Positions 42,636 to 51,332 of a stretch of DNA of 64,000 nucleotides are shown here, in pieces. This DNA is from Oscarella lobularis (Eukaryota; Porifera; Homoscleromorpha; Homosclerophorida; Oscarellidae): assembly GCF_947507565.1 (NCBI RefSeq), contig NC_089180.1, positions 2,170,001-2,234,000 of the forward strand, read 5' to 3'. Positions within the stretch are counted from its first letter, which is position 1, and each line of letters begins with the position of its first letter. Both the position numbers and the translations under genes were made by a program. The notes below the pieces were generated by a model. That model saw nothing but the letters and a program-made list of their open reading frames with translations. It made no database searches and was not told where the DNA came from.

Positions 42636-44509
42636 CTAGCTGACTACCCGGCTTCGCCCGGGTCTGTTCTCCCAGTTTTCTGTTCTGGTGTGGTTATTTG
42701 CTAGACACGTGAAAAGTTGACATTTCCGGCGTTACTTCCGGTAATAGTTGGTGTTACTTCCGGTTGTCACTACAAGTCGTTAGTACAGGCACCTTTTCGG
42801 TCTTTGTGAACCCGTTCTTTTGCTCAAAAGCTCTTGCAGAAGCTGCACTGCCCCCGATAGGTCTCATCCCGCATCATCTACCGATCTGCCCAGAGAAGTC
42901 GCACTCGAATACGCCTATGACAGAGATGAATTACAGCAAATGGTAGATCACAGAACACCCCTTCTCACACTAGACCAGCGCACAGCCTACGACGCAATTC
43001 TGCAACTCGCTCGAGACGAAACAGGAAGCATCGTCTTCCTCGACGCCCCAGGAGGAACAGGGAAAACGTTTCTTCTCAATTTACTCCTAGCGAAAATTCG
43101 ACTGCAAGGCGACATAGCAATTGCAGTAGCCTCATCAGGAATAGCAGCAACACTTCTATCAGGCGGAAAAACGGCGCATTCCACTTTTAAACTACTGCTA
43201 AATTTACATAACACCGATCGGCCCACTTGCAACATAAAGAGAGGTATACTGCAAGAGCCGAACTACTTCGACGTGCTAAGATTATAGTCTGGGACGAATG
43301 CACGATGTCTCACAAGCAAGCTCTAGAAGCGCTGAACAGAACACTCCAAGACCTGCAACACAATGATATTTTGGTGCTTGCAGGTGACTTCCGACAAACG
43401 CTTCCCATAATTGAACGTGGAACCCGAGCCGACGAAATCAGTGCCTGCTTGAAATCTTCCAAAGTCCTCTGGCCTTACGTTAAAACGTTTCATCTTGAAA
43501 AGAACATGCGAGTTCACAGATTTCACGACGTTCGTGCAGGTCAATACGCTGATCTCCTCCTTCGAATAGGAGACGGAAAAATTCCACCTAACCCCGCTAA
43601 CGGCCTTATCAAAATACCCTGCGGAAATCTGGTCGACACCCTAGAAAAGCTCCAAGACAGCGTCTTTCCCGATGTTTCCCAGAATTTTTTCGACGTCGAT
43701 TGGCTTTCCGAACGTGCAATTTTAGCACCTACGAATCAAAGCGTTCACTTGATCAACGAATCTCTCTTAGACCAAATACCAACCGAAGAGCAAGTCTACC
43801 TATCCATAGATACCACTACCGAAATCGACGACGCCGTTCAATATCCAACGGAATTCCTCAATTCTCTGACTCCTACGGGTATGCCACCCCACAGACTCCG
43901 ACTTAAAATCGGCACACCCATACTCCTTCTAAGAAACCTCGATCCCCCTAAACTCTGCAATGGAACCAAACTAATTGTCAGACGACTTCGCCGCTACATC
44001 ATCGAAGCCGAAATAGCCATGGGACAATATCGGGGAGAGACAATTTTTATTCCAAGAATTCCTCTCATTCCCTCCGACACCACCATACCTTTCAAGCGCC
44101 TACAATTTCCTGTCCGTTCCTCCTTTGCCATGACTATTAATAAATCCCAAGGGCAAACACTCAAAACGGTAGGCCTCTTCCTCACTACCCCCTGTTTCTC
44201 TCACGGGCAATTCTACGTTGCCTGCTCCAGAGTAAGCAGCCCCAACAATATCCACATTCTCTCCGAATCAGATGAAACAGCGAATGTTGTTTATACCGAA
44301 GTTCTACTCTAAAAAATTACACCACCCTTCACCATACCACTGTAACCAGCAACCACGTGCAATAGCACCCCCAACATTTTTGGGCCACGTCGCGTGTGTA
44401 CCTCCCCGTTGGTGTGGCCTGGGTAACGCCGAAACACACGCATATCATCCCTACTTATTTACAAACGATAACACATTTATATACCCGTCGAAGACGGGTA
44501 CACAGCTAG
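42636..44509 (+). mobile_element. Helitron-like element with hairpins at both ends
   Basis: Left end CTAGCTGACT followed by the hairpin ACCCGGCTTCGCCCGGGT (42646-42663). Right end: hairpin TACCCGTCGAAGACGGGTA (44482-44500) followed by CACAGCTAG. The two ends are therefore inverted versions of one design. The flanking bases are A on the left and T on the right, as for Helitron insertion without target duplication. The subterminal block CCAACATTTTTGGGCCACGT at 44371 is shared with the Helitron ending at 40204. It carries only a PIF1 helicase, no Rep. Either an asymmetric-TIR (Helitron2-like) element or two opposed 3' ends. Confidence 0.75.
42830..44312 (+). pseudogene. Helitron PIF1 helicase, one frame break
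   Basis: This runs from DLPREVALEYAYD through Walker [28 protein letters not shown], then a frame change near 43245, then [87 protein letters not shown] and [10 protein letters not shown] to TAA at 44312. All helicase motifs are present, and from 43250 on the frame is open for 350 codons. Compared with related copies, about six residues are missing before VLAGDF. No Rep domain precedes it within the element. Intact except for the single frame break. Confidence 0.92.
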
Positions 44510-44530
44510 TATATCTTAAGACACGTTACA
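44510..44530 (+). repeat. 5' LTR remnant of gypsy element
   Basis: These 21 bp (TATATCTTAAG, ending ACACGTTACA) match the last 22 bp of the 3' LTR at 47809-47830. The rest of the 5' LTR is missing; the Helitron-like terminus CTAG abuts it directly. Confidence 0.75.
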
Positions 44531-44531
44531 T

Positions 44532-44605
44532 TGTGACAGGAGTGGGATTCGAACCCACGCCCACTTTCGTGGAATACTATCCGGGAGTGCGATCTTCCCG
44601 AGGAC
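44532..44605 (-). other. Primer-binding site, tRNA-Leu-like 3' half
   Basis: Two bases after the LTR end, the minus strand reads as the 3' part of a Leu-type tRNA: a long variable arm (CCAC GAAA GTGG), a T arm with stem GTGGG, loop TTCGAAT and stem CCCAC, then TCCTGTC. No matching 5' acceptor strand (GACAGGA) or D arm is present, so it is not a complete tRNA gene. Position and polarity fit a retrotransposon primer-binding site extended by copying of the tRNA. Confidence 0.65.
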
Positions 44606-44639
44606 GCCCGGATCGCGCGCACTAACAAAGTCTTACGGT

Positions 44640-47626
44640 TATATGACAAATCGACCGTCCCGCCGGCTGGAGAATGTGAGTTTCGCGTTCGATATATAAA
44701 CGGTAAACGCTGGTACCGTGGTAAATTTCTCGTCGTGCGCGATGCTCCGGTTTCGATATTGGGATCCTCTGCGTCAATACAAATGGGGTTTCTCAAAGTG
44801 CGACCGCAGTTTTTGCATGCTGTCACTGCGACGGAGCAGGTCAAGCCGGGCACACCTGTCTCTCTTTCAAAAGAGGACTTGCTTCGCAAATATCCAGCGG
44901 TATTTGAAGACAAGTTAGGCACCTTTCCGGGAGAAGAGACTCTGGAGCTAGACCCCAGTGTCCAGCCTGTTAAACTTCCGACACGTAGACCACCTATCGC
45001 GCTGAAGGAACGTTTTCGTGCTGAGTTACAACGCCTCGAGAAACAAGGTGTTATCTCTCCTGTTACACGCCCAACCGATTGGGTCTCGGCTCCTGTTATA
45101 ATTCCCAAACCGAACGGAAGCATACGTCTCTGCTTGGATCCCAAGCCGCTCAATCGAGCTCTTAAACGCTCCCACTATCACATGCCAACACTGGAGGACA
45201 TACTTCCGGAGTTGGACACCCCGAAGGTTTTCTCCGTGGCAGATGTCCGAAATGGGTTCTGGCATGTCCTTCTTGACGCCTTTTCCCGCAGCCTCACAAC
45301 CTTTGGAACTCCGTTTGGGCGTTATCAGTGGAATCGGTTGCCTTTCGGAATTGCCCCGGCGCCAGAAATTTTTCAACGTCGTCTCCTTCAATGCCTTGAA
45401 GGATTGACCAGTGTCTATGTCGTAGCGGACGATATTCTTATTGTCGGTGACGGTCCCACTGAGAGCGCCGCAACAGCGGACCATGATCGCAAGCTCGTTC
45501 AACTGCTGGAGCGCTGCGCACAATTGCACATCCAGTTGAATCTTGACAAACTGCAACTACGGGTTTCTTCTGTTGCCTACCTTGGTCACCTCCTAACCAC
45601 AGCCGGTCTCAAACCTCATCCGAAAAAGGTTGCCGCTGTTGCTGACATGCCACCACCGACCGATGTACACGGCGTCCGGCGCATTCTCGGGGTTGTGAAT
45701 TATTTATCTCGTTTTGTGCCGCACCTCGCTGATCTCTGCGATCCTCTTCGTAAGCTTACCCATCAAGACGCGTCCTGGCAATGGACGGAGGGAGAGCAAG
45801 CGGCCTTCGAGCGTATCAAAACTGCTATCTCATCAGAACCCGTCGTCTTGCGCTTCTACAAGCCAACCGAAAAGCTCACACTGCAATGTGACGCATCGGA
45901 CGTCGGCATGGGAGCTGCTTTGCTGCAAAATGGTCAGCCACTTGCGTACGCCAGTGCTGCCTTCACATCGACCCAACGTGCTTACGCTCAGATCGAGAAA
46001 GAGCTTCTGGCAATCGTCTTCGGGCTGGAACACTTCCACCAGTACACGTTTGGGCGCGTGGTGCATGTGGAGAGTGACCACAAACCTCTCGAAGCAATAT
46101 CACGCAAGCCGCTGCACAGCGCCCCGCGCCGACTCCAGCGCATGTTGCTTCGACTCCACAACTATGACACCGTCATTGAATATCGCAAGGGTGCGGATCT
46201 ACATATTGCTGACACTCTTTCGCGCGCTTACCTGGCGTCGGTGACTCACACCGAGGAGTTTGTCTCCTTCATGGATGAACTTGCTCACACGACGTCCGGA
46301 CACGATGTCAATCTCTCCAGCCCAGCTCTCTGCGACATACGACGTCACACTCAAGACGATGACTCGCTGCAGGCACTTATTCGTGTTCTTCGCTCTGGAT
46401 AGCCTGACTCCAAACGTTCTCTACCCGTCACTCTCACACCCTACTTTGCAGTCCGTGACCAGCTCGTCGAGCAGGACGGAATCATCTACAAGGGCCAATG
46501 TGTTCTCATCCCTGAAAAGATGCGCACGGCGACTCTGCAGAAGCTTCACGCTTCTCACATCGGCATTAATGGCTGCGTCCGACGTGCTACCGATGTTTTA
46601 TACTGGCCCGGTCTCACCAGCCAGTTGAAAGCCACCCTCCAGCAATGCGACATTTGTCGCTCGTACGATCTGCGACAGAGCAAGGAGTCACTTATCTCTC
46701 ACGCGGTACCAAACCGTCCTTGGGCTAAGGTGGGCGCGGATCTATTTCAGTTTCGCGGAAAGGAATACCTCGTTTTGTCCGACTACTTCAGTAACTATGT
46801 GGAGGTCGAAAAGCTACCGACAACGGACTCTGCAGCTGTCGTACGCGCACTAAAACGACAGTGGGCGCGCCACGGTATACCGGATCTTCTTGTCAGTGAC
46901 AATGGACCCCAGTTTTCGTCATCGACGTTTCGCACTTTCGCCGCAGCGTGGGGTTTTCTTCACGTCACAAGTAGTCCGGGGTATCCTCAGTCGAACGGAA
47001 AGGCCGAGAATGCCGTCCGCACCGTCAAGCGATTGTGGCGCAAAGCAGAAGAGGCAGGAGAGGACAAATGGCTCGCTCTTCTTGATTGGCTCAATACTCC
47101 GTCGGAGCACACTCGTTCAAGTCCGGCCCAACGTTTTTACTCACGCCGTACCCGCACTCTCCTTCCGACGGCGCCCGTGCTTCTTACTCCTAACGTGCCT
47201 TCCTCCGCGAATTCCGATCTGGCGGCTAGCAAGGCCAAACAAGCAAGTTATTATGATACGTCGGCCAAAGACCTACCGGCCCTGTCCGTAGGCGACTCCG
47301 TGTTTGTACAACCAGTACCCCACGACTCGTCCGCTCCGTGGAAACCCGCCAAGATTGTGACATGTCTACCACATCGCTCGTACGTCGTTGAAATGCGAAG
47401 CGGCAACAGGCTTCGGCGCAATCGCCGTCATCTTCGATTAGCCACAAACCGAAAGGCTACGCCCACTGTTTCTCCGTCATCGCGTCCGACCTCGTCGTCC
47501 ACGCGTCCTTCTTCGCTCCGCAGTGCTTCCCCGTCGTCGTCGCACCCACAACCCTCGCGCGGACGTCACACTCGCTCAGGCCGCCCAACTCGAGCTCCGG
47601 CGTATCTGCAAGAGTACGTGACGTAG
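44640..47626 (+). CDS. Ty3/gypsy pol: RT, RNase H, integrase
   Basis: One frame runs to 47626 apart from a single TAG at 46400-46402, where related proteins have Trp. It starts with the last part of a protease-like segment, then RT with RLEKQGVISPV, PKPNGSIRLCLDPK, NRLPFGIAPAPEIFQ and the active site VADDILIVG, RNase H (LQCDASDVGMGAALL, ESDHKPLEAI), an integrase HHCC finger (HASHIGINGC, CDICRSYD), the catalytic core (GADLFQF, VSDNGPQF, NGKAENAVR) and a C-terminal tail rich in Ser/Arg/Pro. Gag and the protease core are missing between the primer site and RT, so the copy is non-autonomous even if the stop were read through. No envelope gene. Confidence 0.92.
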
Positions 47627-47726
47627 GGCACTTAAGGGAAGAAAGGAAAAGGGTACTGTTCTTCTATGTCGTTCGTATATGTCTAAGGTAGTCGTACTGG
47701 TTCGTATATGTCTAAGGTAGTCGTAC

Positions 47727-47743
47727 TGAGTAAGGAAAGGGGA
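47727..47743 (+). other. Polypurine tract of gypsy element
   Basis: A purine-rich run (GAGTAAGGAAAGGGGA) lies immediately before the 3' LTR start TGTGACGG. Such tracts prime plus-strand synthesis. Just upstream, a 34-bp unit (GTTCGTATATGTCTAAGG...) is duplicated at 47668-47732. Confidence 0.75.
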
Positions 47744-47830
47744 TGTGACGGGACCCGTTGGTCCGGGGTAGGTGTTAATATCTAGCGGGTGGCTCTCGAT
47801 GCTAATAGATATATCTTAACACACGTTACA
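47744..47830 (+). repeat. 3' LTR, 87 bp
   Basis: It starts TGTGACGGGACCC and ends CGTTACA, the expected TG...CA borders, and shares its last 22 bp with the remnant at 44510-44530. At 87 bp it is unusually short for a gypsy LTR. Confidence 0.75.
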
Positions 47831-47844
47831 GTCGCGGCGTCTCA

Positions 47845-48189
47845 ATTGTCCTAGGACGAACACACGCGGACCTCTGCCCGGTAGACGCCCTACTCGCGTA
47901 CATGGCTCGCCGTCGCTTCGCGCCGGGTCCGTTGTTTACGTTCGGGAATGGCGGAGCGCTATCACGGGCGGCGCTCGTCGATCAATTGCGGCGAGCTCTA
48001 ACGTCAGCAGGCGTCGACGCAAATCGCTTCGCGGGCCACAGCTTCCGAATCGGAGCGGCGACGACGGCAGCTGCGCGCGGACTCGACGACTCAACGATCC
48101 AAACGCTCGGTCGATGGAAAAGCGCCGCGTTCACACGCTACATTCGTCTAGACGAGCGGCAGCTGGCGCGATACAGCCGCGCGCTGTAA
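47845..48189 (+). pseudogene. Tyrosine recombinase C-terminal fragment
   Basis: It encodes LCPVDALLAYMARRR, GPLFTFGNGG, then the catalytic block GHSFRIGAATTAAARG (His-x-x-Arg) and LGRWKSAAFTRYIRL with the nucleophilic Tyr, ending RYSRAL. This is the C-terminal half of the recombinase found in DIRS-type retroelements and related mobile genes, and it parallels the sequence at 61.1-61.3 kb without being its copy. The N-terminal catalytic Arg and everything before it are missing; the gypsy 3' LTR abuts its 5' edge. Confidence 0.82.
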
Positions 48190-48314
48190 ATAGCATCCGC
48201 GTACTCAGGAGTCCAGCGCGCGTTAGCGACGCAGACCGGTTCTTTGTTGCATGTTTTGTGAGCGTGGCGAGTTCGTTGTTGCGTTCTTCGGGCGAGTGGA
48301 GAGCGTACTAGGGT
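48190..48314. other. Flank of recombinase fragment
   Basis: 125 bp without features between the recombinase stop and the left end of the P-like transposon. Confidence 0.4.
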
Positions 48315-48371
48315 CAGAGATATAAAAGAGTAGGGATATGCACTTTAGCTGAAGCGAGGTGTGTTACGGAT
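48315..48371 (+). repeat. Left TIR of P-like transposon with TATA box
   Basis: It begins CAGAGATATAAAAG. TATAAAAG at 48321-48328 lies 46 bp before the ATG of the accessory gene, a plausible core promoter. Confidence 0.82.
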
Positions 48372-48373
48372 TG

Positions 48374-49349
48374 ATGGAGACCATTAGAAGCACCTTGGAA
48401 GAGCTTCTTGTTGAAGAAGAGAAGTTTTCCGGCTTTCCTCGTGTAGCCGAGATGATACACGGAGCCAAAGGTCTCTTAGAGGCCGAGCGAACGACGGAGC
48501 TTGAATCGGCGGCAAAGGAAATTTTGTCGTTTATTGAGCAGTGTTTTCCCGACACAAAGGGACGTTCCGTAGTTGCTGTCCGCGAGGGAGCTGCGTGCAA
48601 CTTCCACAAATTGAGGATGGCAGCTATTCGAGACTTATGGAAGAATTTGCTAAGTAAAGCAAATGTCCCTCTTTCTGATCCACTTCTTACGCAAACGCTG
48701 AATCAGAAGCTCTTCGATTCCATCTGCCGTACGAAGTTGGGACGTAGCAGCAGTGCAGAGTCGTACGAAGAGGCAGTCGAATCTATGTCTGCCGAGGAGG
48801 AGAATGCTTTGCGCTATGCAGCGGGATTTATCCCGTACAAATTGTTGAAAAAATATAAAGCAGATTCGTCGGCCAAAGCCGTGCTCTATTGCAGATGCCT
48901 AAGACAGATGGCCGCAGTCGAAGAAATATGCCAAAACGATCATGACTACTCTTACCTTGACTACACGACGATGTGGCTTGATTTTGTTGATCGAGGTGGA
49001 CTTTTTAGAGTTAATGATCTCTGCTACTCTGCCTTTTTCCACCTTGAGCTAAAACACGACTCATTCTTAGAAAACGCCTCAGCACCCAACAACCGTCAGC
49101 TGACAAAAAATCCGTCGTTGCTTCTATCGTTCAAGATGAGAGAATTGAGACGTTGTGGCAGTCTATTTGTCAGAGGTAGACTCAGAAGACGAAGTTCAAG
49201 ATTTGCTGTATGAAGTAGTCAGTCTTTGGGTGACGGTTCGAGGATTTGCCATGTGTTCCGCTTGGCTTGATCATTACAAGCAGGCCAAGCGTAGAACAAC
49301 AAAGAAAAGCAAGAGCCTTCGCAAATCGATTCAAACGAACACTAATTGA
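48374..49349 (+). pseudogene. Accessory protein of P-like transposon, unknown function
   Basis: From ATG 48374 an open frame encodes about 240 residues, mostly helical (METIRSTLEELLVEEEKF), including ENALRYAAGFIPYKLLKKYK and DYTTMWLDFVDRGGLFRVND. Two frame changes, near 49095 and 49172, are needed to continue into LLYEVVSLWVTVRGFAMCSAWLDHYK and a basic tail ending at TGA 49349. I associate the YVPYKLLKKY, NRGGLF and LWVTIRGF patterns with uncharacterised proteins of cnidarian and sponge genomes, but no function is known to me. It is driven by a TATA box in the left repeat and converges on the transposase. It could be a regulatory or DNA-binding partner. Confidence 0.65.
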
Positions 49350-49375
49350 TATATGAAACGTCTTAATAATGTTAC

Positions 49376-50941
49376 TCATTTATTATTCGTTCTACGAGCA
49401 CCTTTAGGCAACTGCTCAGCAGCATCTATATTTTCAAACGCTAAACGCTTTTGTCCCCCTCTGCTGTTACCTCTCATCGGCTCCTTTGCAAATGATCCCT
49501 GGCTGCGAAAGGACGCTGCTGTGTTCAGCATTTCCTTCACAGAAGAGTTTGTGCTTCGTCTTCCTGCCGTTCTTACAGATCCAAAAAAAGTTCTCCAAAG
49601 AGTCCTGACTAAACCTCTCGCTGAGAAGAAACACGCTGCCGTCAGACTGTCGTCTTAGAAAGTATCTAGCAATTTCGACGAAAGATTTCACTATACAGAA
49701 ATGGATTCAATTTTTGCTGTGGTCTGCTTTCCTAAAATCTTACCTGACATTTTCTTGACTGAGGCAAAGTGCTGATCTCTGGGAACGCGATAAGTCTGTC
49801 TGCGCACTGGCCCAATTTTCCCACTCACTAAGATACTCCAAAAAGTCGATCTCTAGCCACTGAAGAAAATTTGTGTTACCTTCTGTAAAATGTGTTTAGC
49901 TTACTCACTTCTAACCTCTCATCATCAAGTGACTTGTATCCTCTTCGTTCTGGCTTATCGGCTAAACGACTTCTGACATTGAGACAATCAAATGCCTTAT
50001 CGAAAATTTTGATAAATCTTATTGTTTCCTCGGCATTCTCAATTTTAAAAAGCTTCATGGCCTTTGCTACACTTTCACTTAAAACCTACGCACAAATTAG
50101 TTTTCCTTTTAGAAGATCTAATTTATTTTGTCCAGTTACCTGCGCAGCCAAGTCGACACGCATACGTGAAAAACCGTCCAAGTAAAAGTGCTCTCTTTTC
50201 AGTCGTTTGAGAACGAACAAACCTTCCGAAGCGCTTTTCAGCTGCTCGTGCCTCTCAAATACCTGTATCACATGTTTCCATGTGATTCTTTTTCCGTTCA
50301 TCTGGTAATACAGTTTAGATTACTTGGAAAGTTTTTGATAAAGAATACATTTATAACTTACCTTCATGTCTCGAGACTTGTTTCCCGTGAAAGAGTGACT
50401 GAGGCAGTTTCGCGTAGTTTTGATTAGGTGCGGCACGTCAGCAAAAAAGAAGACAGGGCAATTGTCACTGCTATAAGGATTTTCAGACTTGTGCGTGGAG
50501 TTTTTCATTGCTGCTGTTCGGCAGCTCCATCGCATGTCACCGACAAAACTTTGAGCCCTAGTGACTCAATTCGACGGATGGCTTCCCACACTAAGTGGTG
50601 GAGATATGACGACGTAATTTCGGTAGTAGGGAAATGTGCGTACGGAAACCGAAATTTCGTTGTTATTCCGCGAATCATAAAAACAAACATGTGTGTAGCA
50701 ATAGGAGGCCGATATGACAGCTGTTCTTTATCACACGATGCAAATTTCTGCAGCTCGCTGTTTACGTCCCCGAGATCAGTAAATCCTACTATCTTGGATA
50801 ATGACTTGTCATACACTAGATCTTCTCTGATGCGCATTTCGTCAAATGATAGCGCTACGTGTTTCTCAGTAAATGTTAACTGCTTCACTTTGGCCCGTGC
50901 CGCTAACTCAAGATCCAAGTCATCGTGAAACCCGGTGCGAG
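49376..50941 (-). pseudogene. P-element/THAP9-like transposase, catalytic and C-terminal part
   Basis: Minus-strand exons in order: the RNase H-like core (ALSFDEMRIREDLVYDKS, FTDLGDVN, then VLSVTCDGA), the segment VFFFADVPHLIKTTRNCLSH, then ITWKHVIQVFE, MRVDLAAQ, FIKIFDKAFDCLNVRS and RFSQDSLENFF near 49560. These are the blocks of THAP9/P-type transposases: the first catalytic Asp in FDEM, the second in SDxPHLIKTxRN (here ADVPH), and the Glu in SQDxLExFF. The gene ends at TGA 49376-49378. Introns have GT-AG borders, but a frame change sits near 50515. It continues beyond the nested transposon at 54849. Non-functional because of the insertion. Confidence 0.82.
50935..50941. repeat. Target-site duplication, left copy (GTGCGAG)
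   Basis: GTGCGAG occurs directly before the nested transposon and again at 54849-54855 directly after it. Confidence 0.85.
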
Positions 50942-50972
50942 CAGCAGGGGGGACTTTCACTGCGCATGTGTG
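50942..50972 (+). repeat. Left TIR of nested transposon
   Basis: Starts CAGCAGGGGGGACTTT; the complement of 54818-54848 apart from one base. Confidence 0.9.
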
Positions 50973-51332
50973 CGTTGCTAGGTTTTTTGCGGAACTGCGA
51001 TCGCATCTTTTCCTGTCTTTTCCTCACTTCTCTCTTACGTCTTAAGTCTAAGGGGCTATTCTAAGGCAAATTTCTTGAGAAGAGAAAGTGAGAGGCAGCC
51101 TCAATTGTCAGTTTACGCCCAGCTTTGGTCGGTTTGAGTTTATCTCTTTTTGTAACGTACCTGCAAGCTCTTTTCTTGTTTCGTCCAGTTCTCTGACGAT
51201 ACCGGATTTGCATTATTTACCTTTTTGACTAGTGTACGTACACAGAAGCGACGAATTAGAAGTATCCATTGCTCAAAGTACTTGTCCATATAGTCCATAT
51301 AACTAGCATATTTTAATTGGCGAATCTTCTAG

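Noticed and set aside
44532-44605. A functional tRNA-Leu gene on the minus strand
   Set aside because: Only the variable arm, T arm and 3' acceptor strand are present; the 5' acceptor strand and D arm are missing, and the location is that of a gypsy primer-binding site.
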